A stretch of 64,000 bases of DNA from Isochrysis galbana (lineage: Eukaryota > Haptophyta > Isochrysidales > Isochrysidaceae). The notes below the pieces were generated by a model. It searched no databases. It was not told the DNA's origin and saw nothing but the letters and a program-made list of their open reading frames with translations. A program made the translations under genes and the position numbers. The stretch lies in contig CM030939.1 of the NCBI GenBank assembly GCA_018136815.1, forward strand, positions 3,031,419-3,095,418, given 5' to 3'. This document shows, piece by piece, positions 32,322-43,849 of this stretch (the first letter of the stretch is position 1; each line of letters begins with the position of its first letter).

Positions 32322-33191
32322 CTACAGTTGCTTGGCGCCCCACAGTTTGGCCACCGCCGCCTCCTCTGTCTTCCGCCTGCGGCTTCGCACCTGCGCTCGC
32401 ATCTCCGCCTCCGCTTCTTCTTCAGCCAAGGCGGCATGGCTCGACTCGTATGTGACGCGGAGCCGCGCCATCTTGCGCGCTCGCATCACCTCCGCGGAAT
32501 CAGGCGAAGAGGGAGGAAGGGCCACGCCACACGGGGGGCTAAGAAGAACCGAAGAAGGGCCGCTGCTGCTTCCTGAACCCCGCTTGGCGTAATCGCGTGC
32601 ATGGTGCTGTGGTGACTCTAGAAACTGGTGGCCGGGCAATGACAGGCATGCAACGCCATCGTACCTGTGGTTTATGGCGCCATGCCAACGCCCACCGCCG
32701 CGACAATCTTCGTATTGCCGGTCGCGATATCGCTCATCGCGATATCGCTCATCGTGGTATCGCTCATCGCGATACTGCCCATCACGATACTGCCCGTCGC
32801 GATACTGCCCGTCGCGATAGCGCCCATCGACATACGACCTGTCACCGTACGGCCCACCGACGCGGTCGTGCGAGCTGTCGTTCCAGCCACCAGCATCTCG
32901 CCAACCTCTGCGCCCAAAGTCGCTGGCGCCGAAGTTGGCACGCCAATCACCACCGTCGTTGTACCCTTGCAACCCACCTTGGCCACGCCCATCGTCGCTG
33001 CCCACGTCAAAAAATGAACCTCTGTGGCGCCCGCCGACGCTGGCATGCACGTCGCCATCGATAGGCATGCCGAAGTGGCGCCCGCCGCCATCCCCCTCTT
33101 TAACCCGATCTGGTTGCTCGCCTAGGCCTAGGCTCCGCGTGCCATGCTTGTGTATGCCATCATTGTGGCGCTGGTAGCGCCGCTCGTCGCC
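32322..33191 (-). CDS. Gly/Arg/Tyr-rich protein with YRDGQ repeats, 5' end cut by a LINE
   Basis: The minus-strand frame enters from the LINE junction at 33191 and runs about 290 residues to the stop. It contains a Gly/Asp-rich stretch, then about ten tandem copies of a 4-5 residue unit (YRDGQ, YRDER). The C-terminal helix has KMARLRVTYESSHAALAEEE and ends KLWGAKQL. The composition resembles RGG/SR-type RNA-binding proteins, but no RRM is seen. The true start lies beyond the LINE (after 34919) or in an undetected exon; an open frame reading from LINE sequence into this one is accidental. Alternatively the LINE sits in an intron. Confidence 0.45.
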   Translation of the reverse strand, partial: GDERRYQRHNDGIHKHGTRSLGLGEQPDRVKEGDGGGRHFGMPIDGDVHASVGGRHRGSFFDVGSDDGRGQGGLQGYNDGGDWRANFGASDFGRRGWRDAGGWNDSSHDRVGGPYGDRSYVDGRYRDGQYRDGQYRDGQYRDERYHDERYRDERYRDRQYEDCRGGGRWHGAINHRYDGVACLSLPGHQFLESPQHHARDYAKRGSGSSSGPSSVLLSPPCGVALPPSSPDSAEVMRARKMARLRVTYESSHAALAEEEAEAEMRAQVRSRRRKTEEAAVAKLWGAKQL

Positions 33192-33204
33192 GGTGACAAC
33201 GAAA

Positions 33205-34906
33205 AAAAAACTTCTTAATATTCGCGCCGCGCGCGCGACCCTGCACAACCTCCCTGCAGCCACGCCCGCTTTCCTTACCACCCCTCCACCTGCCTTGCGG
33301 CTCGTCCCCTCGTGCTCTACCTAGGGGCTGGGTGAAGTAGGTTTCCAGTGGCAGACGGTGTGTACCGGTCCCCGATGGCTTATCGCTCTCCTTCCTTCTT
33401 CGCCACCGGGCTACCGGTTTCATCTTATTCCTTTATGTGCCGGGCGTCGGGCGTCTGATGTCCGGTGTGTCTGCTGCGGGTGCCAATCGGGTGAGAAAGA
33501 AGCGGTCCGCATCGAGGGTGTGTGCGTTCTTAGGCTTAGGCAAGCCGCTCCACCATGTCGAGCGCTTGTGCTATCAGCTTCAGGTTCACACTCATGGTTA
33601 GGTTCCCTTTGTTATTAGTCGTGTATACGGGGGTGATGAGGTCCCGTGGGGACTTGATCTTCGGCTTCCTGCCTTGGGAAGCCTTGTTCGTGCGCACGGT
33701 CGAGGTTCCGCACGGGGGCCCAAGGCCTCTGACGAGGACCGTGAACCTGCTCACGGTTCTTTCGATGACCGGCACGTGGTGAAATGTGTAGTGGTCGAAT
33801 TCTACTCTGTAGAAGTCGCCTATTATGTGTCTCCATGCTATTAGGTAGAGGGCTTTAAGGCTATCGGGTGTCGGTGTGTTCGGGTATGCGAACAATCTGT
33901 CTTTGATCTTCTGATTTGTTGATCTGTCGCTCGCGGGGGTGAACCCCGCCAGGGCCTCTATGGTTTGGAATACCCGGAGCGTGGAGGAGCATCTGGCTAG
34001 GTGTGTCGAATTCTCGCGGTATTTTCCGCAGAGTCTACATATTGTGGTTGTGGTGGCCGCCGTCGCGAAGCGGTTTCGTGTGCCCAGCCTTCTGTGGGTG
34101 ATGTGCTTAATTAACTTCTTAATAGTCTCACCGCACACGCGGCCGTGGACCCTCTACTTTCTACTCACGCAGCAAAACTTTCTACACCCCCAATCCGCCG
34201 GCCCATTCCCCCCCGCCATCAGGCGACTCCCCCCGTGCACTACTAGGGGGATAGGGGAAAAGGGCTTAGATATGGTCGGTGGCCCGCGCCCCCCCCCGGT
34301 GATCCGTTCTCCCCTTCTCCTCCTACGCCTACCGGGCTGGCGGCGTCCTCAGTCCCGACTTATCCTGTAAACAGGTGCGGAACTTACATATTTTTCGGTG
34401 GGCGGAGCTCTCGCTCCGCCCACCCCCTTCTCCGCGCTCCCTCGCCTCTCTCCTGCGGCACGCGCGATGGCGTGCCTGCGCCAGGCCTGCAGCTGCTTGC
34501 TGGCGCCCCCTGGAGGCTCTTGGAGGCCAGCTCAGGGGGCAGAGGAGGCTGGGGCTAGGCCCTGGCCTCCCCTGCCTCTCCCTCGCTGGCGCTCCTGAGC
34601 CTCTGGGGCCCCCAGTCTGCACCTGTCTGCCTGTCGAACAGGGGGGAGGGGGGTTGGAGCGATGGGCTGGCCACGAGGGGCCAGGACGAGCGATCCAGGC
34701 GTGCCTGTCAGTGGGAGGGTGGGTCAGCAGGGCAGTGGCCTCCTGGCAAGCCATCAGGCATGCCAGGAGGATGGGTGGTTCCTCCCCCACGGCAGGGGAG
34801 GAGTGGAGAGAGAGGGGGGCTCGTGCCCCCCCATGGGCGAACCAAGTATAAACTTAGTTGTGGGTGATGTGCTTAAAGTGGGGGTGTTTGTCCGTGTGTT
34901 TTTCCA
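33205..34906 (-). mobile_element. 5'-truncated LINE with 13-bp target-site duplication, carrying a nested insertion
   Basis: GGTGACAACGAAA is present at 33192-33204 and 34907-34919. On the minus strand the element starts in the middle of ORF2 (KHTDKHPHFKHITH), is interrupted by the element at 34111-34859, and resumes at RRLGTRNRF. The zinc knuckle follows (CRLCGKYRENSTHLARC), then ASQGRKPKIKSPRD, ending ALDMVERLA at 33537. The 3' UTR ends GCGCGAATATTAAGAAG plus a T-run. Only the last 230 or so ORF2 residues were copied, a typical 5' truncation. Confidence 0.8.
34111..34859 (-). mobile_element. Short LINE-derived element (S type), nested, with 17-bp target-site duplication
   Basis: GTGGGTGATGTGCTTAA flanks the 749-bp element at 34094-34110 and 34860-34876. 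The target is the codons for HFKHITH in the older LINE. The 5' end (34859) is the hairpin AACTAAGT-TTAT-ACTTGGTT, then ATG in MGGHEPPSLST. The 3' end reads GTGAGACTATTAAGAAGTTAA. The internal order of blocks is as in 46336-47116, including CCTGTAAACAGG. Confidence 0.85.
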
Positions 34907-34929
34907 GGTGACAACGAAAGGTGTTAGCA

Positions 34930-35209
34930 GGGATGGGGATAATTGAACGCTTTTGGTCTCTTGATCCTTCATCAACACTGACTGCCCCAGCCAGCCTCTT
35001 ACGCCCCTCTGTCTCACGCCCCTGGTCGAAGCAGCGCGCGGGACCTCCCCTCCCCCGGTTCTCCAGGGAAGGAAACGGGGGGAGAGGGAAGGCGCAGTGG
35101 TAGGAAAGGGAGGATAGTTAAGAGTATCACTAGCAATCTGCCTCGCGCCGTGCAAGTAGCGGCCAGTTTTTAATAAGAATTTTTTTGAACTAAGTATCTA
35201 AACTTAGTT
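34930..35209 (+). mobile_element. LINE 3' UTR fragment followed directly by a 5'-type hairpin
   Basis: Matches the 3' end of the LINE at 6490-6742 (blocks CGAAGCAGCGCGCG, TGCCTCGCGCCG, GTAGCGG) and ends TAATAAGAATTTTTTT. The next bases are a perfect inverted repeat, AACTAAGT-ATCTAA-ACTTAGTT (35188-35209), like the 5' hairpins of other copies. A tandem (tail-to-head) junction is suggested, but no element body follows. Confidence 0.55.
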
Positions 35210-35532
35210 GTCATTGTTATCGGCCCGCCTAGCGCCTCTAGCGGCAGAGTTCAGTTTCAGGCTTTCGCGAGCTGCGGCAGCCGGCAAACATTAAGCGGTA
35301 GGTATGGTGCAGGGTCAACGGGGCAACGTGCTAATGCGGCGACCGATTGGCTGAGAACATTTTGCGCTAGCGCAAGCACTCACTCCCACAGCCTAGAGGA
35401 AACAGACAAAATAGCAACGCGCTTGCTTGGTGCTGCCCACCAATACCCTCCATTGTGCCTTTCCACCCCACCCTCAGTAACCTTTATGCTGGCCGACCTC
35501 TTGCAAAGCTAGCACGTTGGATGCAAGATATG

Positions 35533-38500
35533 CTATATGCGCGTCCCAGTCGCCGTTGGAAGCTCCGAGAGGTGCGAGCAAGCGAAGCTAAAGGAAGCGT
35601 ATTGGATGTTCAAATCTGGTCGCGGGCACTGAGCTTCAGGGCCTAGACACGCGCGCAGAAGTTGCTGCCGAGGGCCGTTCAAATAGTCCATCGCTATGAT
35701 CGCCCCATCGCTTGCACCGCCATTGCCAAAGTCCTTCGCGAACCACTGGAAAACTTTGGGTAAGGTTAGGACGACAACGGCGGGTGGTTCGCCTTTCTTC
35801 GAAGGGCTTGCGGTTACGTGCACGGTTCGATCGATGAAGGCAGAGGCGGAGATGTCGAGTTCCCGATCGATGCCATGGCGAGTATAAATGGGAACCTATG
35901 GTGCAAGGCTTGTGAGAAGCAGCTGAGCTATTCAAGGTTCACAGATGCGACGTGGGGTGAAAAGCTAGGAGATGGGCCGCACGGTAGCTCACTTAGCGGC
36001 TTAGGGAGTCTAGGGGAGTCGCTATGGATGTGAGGATTCACCTTGTCTAGCCCTGAGGCGGAGCCGCAAGAGATGGCAAAATTTATGCGGTGATCGGCAG
36101 TGGATAGCGCGAACGTATACGAAGACTTTGGGAGGACGAACTTGGAGAGGAAAGAGCGAGGGCGGACCGAGGCGGCACGCAATATATTGTGTTCAAGCTC
36201 GGCCAGAGTGAACACATCGCCGGCCACCTGATACGCAATTGTGTTGAAGAAGGAAATGGCCTACGAGGCATAGACGAAGAGGACCACAAGAGCTTAAGAG
36301 GAGAGAAGCCGGTGCCTATGTCCCGAGGCCGCCGCTGGGCCAAGGCGAGAAAGCTACCAGCTACCTTAATGTTGGACGAGGGTGGGCCAAGCAGCGTGAA
36401 GGCGTGCTGGATCATCGTGTGGTAGACGTTGAGGAAAAAGGCGCGGCGTGCGGCCTCGCTCATCTCGTCGAGGCGCACGGTCTTGAGTGAAGCGGCAGCG
36501 TCAAGAAAGGCAATTAGCCTGGGAATGACGAGCAGTCCAATGCGGTGGGGCAAAGGTCACAGATACAGGCACAACGACAAGGATTGGTGCAAGCGAACGC
36601 CGCTCGAGACGACAGAGCAAACGTGGGAGACGAGTGAAAGTGCGATACTCGCCTTGGCGACGACAGCAACTCGGTCTCCTTCAGCTCAAACGCAAGACGC
36701 AGCGTCTCTGCGGACACATCGCAAGGGTGCTGGCGTGCCACGGCCACCGTAGCTGCCTCCGGACGAAAATAGAGTCTCCTGCAGTTGAGTATGACGCGTC
36801 CACCTCTGCGTGTCCACATAGAAGAAGTATGGCCGAATTGGTCGAGCGAAAGCGACGCCTCGTCGAGACCTCCGGAGTCAACCGCTCCGCCAACAGCCGT
36901 CGCAGCCGCAGCTGCCGCTGCGGCAGCAGCAGCGGCGGCGGCTCCCTCGCCGCCTGCCGCGGTTGCGGCAGCGGTCGCAGCTGCGGCAGGCGATCCGTCC
37001 AGCGGTGCCGCCGCGGCACTAATGCCTCGAGACACTCCGAGTACGTGCAGGTGCTGCATCCACTCTTGCGCCTTGGCAACGGACGCGAACATTAGGTAGT
37101 GGACTTTGGCCACAGTCGCCACTTGGAGGACCGGTCGCTCTGGCGTTGGGCAACGGTTTTGGGGCAAGACCTCAGCTCCAATGAGGGCTGCGAACGGGAG
37201 CGTGATCGTTGCCGATTGAAGAGAGGTGTTGCGGGAAGAATATGGAACCCAAGGCTCTCCGGGCTCGAGGAGTGTCAAGGCTGTACGAGAGAGGATCGCG
37301 TGCATCTCCAGCCAGCACGTCTGCATCAAGGGCACATGGTTGAGGGTAGTGGGATGCACACGACAGCATCGCGCAAAGCTGCAGTGCTCGGGAGCTCGTG
37401 AGTCTGCCGCGCACGACTTGCGTCGGCACCGGCGCCCGAGGGCGATGCATGAGTCGCTACGTCGCCCGGAGGGCTCACGCCTTCCATCATAGTGGAATCG
37501 CGCACTGCCGCCGCTAACGCACCTCACTCTCCGCCAATGCCACCACGGTTGATCGCAACACGTCACCGGACGCGGCGCTCAATCCCGTGTGCACGGTGCT
37601 GCTCGTGCTCGACGGCTTCTTGGCCGGGACCACAGAGACCGGGCCAGAAAGCCAGCTGAGGTCGGCTGGTGTGGAATGAAGGAAGGTGGACACGGCCATG
37701 TGGACGCGCCCGCCGTCGCGAAGCGCCCCATCCTTCGCGCCAGCGCTGCTAGCATCTTCGCCGGCCTTCGACGAGCTAGATGTAGATGGGGCGTCGGCAC
37801 CACTTCCACCGCGACCAGTTGCGTCGATAGCTGCTCGAGCCACACGTCGCATGCGCAGTTCAGCGGAGCGCCTCTTCTTCTCGACAGTAGAAAATCGGGG
37901 AGACCAATCAGCCCCTAAGAGGTCGTCCTCGTCTACATCCGCACCGTTGCCATCTTTGCCAAAGTCCTTGCCGCCCACCTTGCGGCACACCTGCAAGGCT
38001 CGCGTGATCAGCTTAACTAGTTCCACTGTGGACGCACGGGCGGCATGGAGGCGGGCCGCAGCCACGTTCGCCACTTCCCAACGGAGGGCCTTGCGCGCAC
38101 CTGTCGTACGGCCGCATGCGATCGAAGGAGCGATTTTCCTCCCACGACTATCATATACACCCGTTTCAGTCGACCCTTTGTGTCGCGCAGTTCAAGGCGG
38201 GCGGGAATGGTCCCTCCAGCCAAAATGGAAAGCGCTTCTGCTGCGCTCGACGAGCCAGCCTGCCGCCCAGCTGACAGCAAGACCGCGTCGGCGGCCATCT
38301 TTGTCTCCCGGGTTGCGGCTGGCTCGGCGTGCGCGTGGTCAGCGCACGAGTGGATGGGCAAGAGATTGGGAGAGAGCGCGAAGGGGTCGCTCGATGGCGC
38401 GCCGACTACAATTGTGTGGCAGCAAGTTGTGAGGGGTCAGAGTAATACGTATCGCAGAGAATGACGCCTCTGAACTATGCAAAGCGGTGCTGTGATATGG

Positions 38501-40437
38501 CCTGCACAGACCGGAATCGAAACGAGAGTTCGCGGGGGGCCATGCGTTGGGGGTTGTCGGCACCCACCTGGGGTCCCGGGTGGCGTGAGCGAATCTTCGT
38601 CAGACACACCAATGTCGTACTCGTCCCGGTCGACTCCTGCGCTCCCTACGTCTGGCCCGCCGCTGCGACCACGCCGCACACCGTTCAGTGCAAGTCCTTT
38701 GGGACCGATTGCGGAAGGGGAGCCGAGCGCAAGCCGGAGCGCTCCCAGCGTGGCACGCTCGGCTGATGACTCGGCCTCCACCTCCGCTTTCGCCTCCTCC
38801 CCCAGCTCTTCTACTTCGTCGCCTTCATCCTCGCGGCCACTCACCTCCCCCACAGATGCACTGTCAGCCCTCGACAAGGAACCTTGGCCGACAGCTCCCA
38901 CCAAGTCTACAGCGTCATGGCCTGCCGTGCCGCTGCTAGCGGAAGAGAGTGGCGCCTCTGCGCCTCGCGTGGCGGCCACTCGCACTCCAGCCTTGCCACG
39001 CCGCGAGCGCGCTGCGCTGGCGCCGGCGCCCTCGCCGGGAACAGCGCGGTGCTGCACGCGCACGCACAGCGCATAGCGATTGGTACGCCATGTGTGGGCA
39101 CCGGCAGCCGTCTCCTCGTAAGCGACGAAGCGCAGCAGCGAGTCGTTCCAAAAGCTGAGAGAGCGGAAGGCGTGGGGCGCTGGGGAGAGGCAAGGTTGCG
39201 GAAGCCTCGATGGCAGCAGGCGCGATTGGCATGGCGATGCTCACGCGGGTGGTGCGGTTGCGGCCGCGCGAGCAGGCGCGACGCTGCCTCTAAGTCGTGC
39301 AGCATATCGTGGTCCACCTCGCACCTTGAAAGCCACACGTCACGCATTGGCAACCGGTGCACCTTCCAGTTGGGCAAGTCGATGTGCCCCGTATTGAAAG
39401 AGAATGTGTACGTTACGTCCGTCTGCCACGAGCCCATCGAGTCGCTCTTCTTGCGCGCCGTGCGAGAGGACTCGGGTTCATCGATAGGCCGGCCCATCCT
39501 ATAAGGCGAGAAGCAGCCGATGGCGGACAGGCTGTGAAGCGCGTGGACAACGGAGCAGGTGCGCGGGCGGCATTGCCTTCCCGTCTCAATGGCCACAGCA
39601 GCGCTTGGGCGGTGATGTCGCCAGGGCGGCGCGGGCATCAGCTTACTCGGGCAGCGGCTCGACTGATCCGTCAGGCGTCTCGACAAGCCGGTCAACGGCA
39701 CGGTAGAGTGGAAACACGATGTGGGGCAGCACTTTGGACTCGCGGTCGCCAAAGGAATAGTGTAGGCCGGGTGGGTTGAATTTGATCATCAGCTGCAGGA
39801 TCAGTTTGGCGAGCCCCTTGGTCACGAGTCCGAGCTGCATACGGTCGGTCACCTCGCCACCGATGTAGACTGTGCCAAGCGGCCTCCGCTTGAAACGCCC
39901 CTGCACCTGCACCTCGAGGCAGCGGGAGCGGCCGTCAAAGATGCGGGCTGAGTAGTAGGGGTCGTCTTCTGGCGTGGAAGGCCTGACTAGCATAAGCGCG
40001 CGCCCGACGAAGAGCTCCGTCTCGAACTCGAGTGGCGCGCGAGAGTTGAGGATGACGGGTGCGTGCGGTGGCGTCATCTCCATCGCATGCCGGAAGGCTC
40101 CCACCACAGCCCTCTCGGCGTCCGTATCGACAAAGGCGCAGTTGAGCGTTGGAAAGGTTGGTGGTGGAGCCTCGGATGTCCCATTTCCGTCCTCGTCCGC
40201 CCCGCTAGGCCCTGAGGGAGAGGAGAGAGAGGAGAGAGAGGAGAGGAGCGCCGCCTCCACTCGGCAGAGAAGAGGCTTTCCGCTCGCATCGGGTGCTCGT
40301 AGGCGGTGGGAGATAGTGGAAGGGGAGAGGCGTGACAAATAGTGCAGCTCATCCTCATCCTCGTCCTTCCCCACCAGCAGAGCCTCGCCAACCAGCGACT
40401 CGAGCCGGAGAGATGAGAGCCACTCGCCAGCGGACAT
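35533..40437 (-). CDS. Large DUF1769 / PH-like / DUF547 multidomain protein
   Basis: Nine exons in consistent phase give 1309 aa: 40437-39647, 39498-39245, 39179-38568, 38405-38101, 37990-37523, 37416-36653, 36518-36365, 36260-36042 and 35895-35533. Exons 1-3 carry a DUF1769-like region (ELFVGRALMLVRPST, EVQVQGRFKR, then MGRPIDEPE, DVTYTFSFNTGHIDLPNWKV and AFRSLSFWNDSLLRFV). A Ser/Glu-rich linker follows. Exon 6 has a PH-like segment (TCWLEMHAILSRTALTLLEP ... VHYLMFASVAKAQEWMQHLH) and a long Ala tract. Exons 7-9 form DUF547 (RRAFFLNVYHTMIQHAFTLL, DVFTLAELEHNILR, HRINFAISCGSASG, LTLPKVFQWFAKDFG). Exon 6 appears to end at a GC donor. PH and DUF1769 suggest membrane or lipid association; DUF547 function is not established. 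Start is the ATG in MSAGEWL; a CT-rich promoter lies upstream. Confidence 0.75.
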
Positions 40438-40724
40438 CCTTCTCTCTCCCTCTCTCTCTCTCCCTTCCCCCCCCCCCCTCTCCTCCTCTCCCCCCATCTC
40501 TCTCCCCTCCCCCCCCCCCCCTCTCTCCATCTCTCTCTCCCTCCCTCCCTCCCTCTCCCGCTCTCTCTCTCTCTCTCTGTTTCTCCCTCTCCGCCCCCCC
40601 CCCTCTCCCTCCTCTCACAGGTGTGGTCCTGAGGTCACAAAGAAGGAGAGACAGCCGGCCACACACGGGTCCCTTACATTTTCTTTTTGGAGCTCTCTAG
40701 CGAGCCACGAAAGACTCCTCCCTG

Positions 40725-40762
<38 letters not shown>

Positions 40763-41400
40763 ACAGGGCAGCAGCCCGCTCCCGGCAGGGCCTCTGCTCT
40801 CTTCTCCCTCTCTTACTAATCTAACCCTTCTTTTCAAGTGAATCTCTTAGTCTCTCCGGCTGGGGACCGCAGGTGTAGCACCCCACGCGGCCCCGTCCCA
40901 GACTCCCCTTCTTTACCTGTACCACTACTATCCCAATCTCCCGGAGATCGAGCCGAGATGTCCTTCTTAGGTTTTCCTGGGTCACTTTCTCTCCTACCAA
41001 GGAGAGGGGTGTCGGGCTGATGGCTTCTAGAGAGTGAGAGCTTGCCATCTGAAGCTCGAGGGAGGGAGAACAAGCAGGTTGTAAAAAAAAAGTCGAACGC
41101 GAACTCAATTCAAACATTCAAACCTTTTGACCGTTTGAACCAAGCTAACCTAACTATAGCCCGGTCACTCACTCATTTTAACCACTATTTTCCACCTCCC
41201 CTGGGTGTCCAAGGATTCCTTAGGGTCCCCCCCTACCTGCCCCGGCAACTCCCTCCCCCCTCCGAACGCGACCCCCTCCCGCCCCACGAAGGGCAATGGC
41301 GTCGGTGAGGGACCCCCTTCCTTCCCCCGCGCGTGGCGGTCTATTTTGGGAGATTGAGGCGGGCGCTCACGGGAGGGAATCAGAGTGGTGAATGTGGGGC
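40438..41400. other. CT-rich promoter region and intergenic DNA
   Basis: 40438-40760 is dominated by (CT)n and C runs, with a pure (CT)n at about 40728-40756, directly upstream of the large minus-strand gene. 40800-41400 has no recognisable gene. Confidence 0.45.
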
Positions 41401-41409
41401 GCATCACTA

Positions 41410-41900
41410 TTAGAAACGCGGAGCTTCCGCGACGTCCGATCGCCCGCGATCGACCGAAGAATGTGACGAATTAGGATGGCCCATGGGGCCTGAGGGCAAT
41501 GAGGAGGGTGGCAAGCCGGCGGCAGGCGCGGCTGAGGAGGCGACTTCGGAGACGCTGACGGGCTGAGGCCCGTCAGCAGAGGAAGGCGGGCAGGCGGGCT
41601 GGAGCGAGGGCGAGGACGGCGGCGAGAGCGACATCGAGCGAGTGGCGAGAGGCCAGGGTGAGTGAGAGGAGGGCTGTGGTGGCAGGGGCTGGCGAGGCGA
41701 GGCGAGATTGTAGGGTCTGAGTGTTACGAGAGCGAGAGCGACGAGAGCGAGAGCGACGACGGATGACGACTGACGACAGGACGACGGACAGAGACACCCA
41801 GGAAAACACCCCGACTCTCGCCCCACGACTTTCTCACATAACTCGACTGAAATCAAACCCAAACACTCCGGCCAGACGACGACGGACGACGATCAAAGGG
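41410..41900 (-). mobile_element. Retroelement 5' fragment, MSxPSS type
   Basis: A minus-strand frame contains MSLSPPSSPSLQPACPP after a 5' region full of CTCTCGCT repeats (GAGCGAGAGCGACGAGAGCG on plus). This parallels the 5' regions and MSAPSSRSPSPL starts of the elements at 47459 (minus) and 54480 (plus). Boundaries uncertain. Confidence 0.4.
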
Positions 41901-42129
41901 CGATCTGTCGGCGATCTTGTCTGGAACGGGAATCGCACCATAACGGAAACGAGGGGGCTTGCTATAGGTCCACTCACGATTGGTCAGACGTCGGTGGATA
42001 ACGTTGGAAATTGTGTTGGTAGCGACGTCAAGTTAGTGGACGGTGTGTGCAAAGTCAAGTATGGCGTAGGTTGTAGGTTCTCCAAAGACAACATCTTCAA
42101 CTACATGGCATGATGGAGCAGATCGTTTA

Positions 42130-43100
42130 CAAGAGCACACTTTGGATTGTGCCTCGAATGGTCTTAATCAATTCCACCTCCAACGGCAGGCTAATACGCT
42201 AATACTGAAACCAAATGGCGCCCGACGCTCGCCCGCGCTCGCGTCGGACGTCGGCCCTCCGCGATAGTGATTTCTGGCCAATTTGCGCGTTTTTTGGTTA
42301 CGCATCGCTGTGGGGGCTACCGTGGGGGGTCTAGGGCCCAAAGGGCACCGGATATGTGCTAGTTACACCTATCCGGTCACCATATCCAAAAATCTCGTAA
42401 TGAATCCTCAATCTTGACTTGGTCAATTTTCACCCTTAGAAGTTAAAATAGCTGTTTGACCGCCCTACGTATTATTCGTACGATTACACATGCAATTCAT
42501 CTGAGGCCCTTGGTCAATGTCGTGAAGTGACAACTGACTGGGCATTCACCGCAACCAACGTGCACCTTGACAGTCACAACGTCAAATGTGGACCGGGTGA
42601 AGTCATCACGCGATTCAAATTGGAACAACATCCTACCGAAGAAGCATCTACATCTAAGATCTAAGAAGTCAATGAGGTACCAGTATACGTGCTGCAGAAT
42701 GAGCTCGACCTAACGTGATGTCTACGCGACGACACGGCGTACAACCTTATCTTCCTCCGCCTCTCACGCGGCTCACTTGTCTGGCACAGATGATCTCGTA
42801 GTACCGGCGGCGGGGGGGGGGGAGAAGAGTACGAGGGGGGAAGGGGAAGGGGGAGGGGGGAGGGCAAGGGGGGGAAGGGGGGGGAGGGGGGGGAAGGGGC
42901 GGGGAGGGGGACGGAAGGGGGAGGTTTCGGGGCTTTCGTAAAAAAAATAACCAAACCTGAGGTTGCAGCCTCTCTTAAGTATCAAGAGAGCCTATTATCT
43001 AGATATTACATATTACCGACAATACGAATAGTTGGCTGAGGATGATCGCTATTAGTATCTAATATATTAGCCCTGAAGCAAACCTATTCACAGTCTTACT
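42130..43100. other. Intergenic; GTTTGACCGCCCTA repeat
   Basis: 42395-42470 is a copy of the short repeat (CTCAATCTTGACTTGG, then TTTCACCCTTAG, then GTTTGACCGCCCTACG) also seen at 29148-29222. 42805-42930 is a G-rich low-complexity tract. No gene. Confidence 0.45.
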
Positions 43101-43104
43101 CGGC

Positions 43105-43176
43105 GGGGGGGCCGAAGGAGAGGGGAGTCGCGCCGGCGCGCTCGATGGTCCATGGCGACCAAGTATAAACTTAGTT
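43105..43176 (-). mobile_element. LINE/S-type 5' end fragment
   Basis: The minus strand starts AACTAAGTTTATACTTGGTC (hairpin) at 43176, then an ORF1-like start region containing GAGCGCGCCGGCGCGACTCC. Similarity ends after about 70 bases. Confidence 0.55.
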
Positions 43177-43179
43177 GTT

Positions 43180-43814
43180 CTCTAGCGTTTTCAGGGTCCA
43201 ATTTTTGGACCTCAATTTTCTCCCAGGGGTCGTGTGCGTGGGGTCTATGTCGATTTATGTTCAAAAGGTCAACAAATTTGAGTTGAGAGTTGAGTTCGCG
43301 TTCGACTCAAATTTTCTACCATTTGCTTGTAGCCCCCCTCGCGGCTGCTTGATCGCATTCGCGTTTTCGCCGCAGAACCGGTACATTGGGGTGAGGCGTC
43401 TCTGGCTGTTGAAATCCCACAAAACGACGATTTCGGCTAAGTGTGATGCGACCCCGTTCCGTCAACCCCTCACCCCTTCCGGATGGGACAGGGGACGACA
43501 GGCTCCCCCCCCCCCCCCCCCCCCCCGCCCACTTGCAGCCAGCCATCGATGAGACGTAATCGCCGACAACCGGCCCAACCCCCATCCCCGATGGCCAGAG
43601 GAGGAGTTCGCCCCTCGCTAGCGGCCCCCTTTTGCCTTCCCCTCCCCGCGGCGCCCTTTCGAGTGAGGGCGGAGGGGCGTCCGTGATGGCGAGGCTCTCT
43701 CGGCGACGGCGTCGAGTGGCTCGAGCCGACGGGACCCGCGGCGGCGGCTCCGCGTGGCGGCCGAGGGGGGGCGGGGCGGGTCAGTTGGGGGGCGGTTCGC
43801 ACCGTGGATCGGCC

Positions 43815-43849
<35 letters not shown>

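Noticed and set aside
40440..40760. Glu/Arg-rich proteins in the CT-repeat region
   Set aside because: Pure microsatellite translation.
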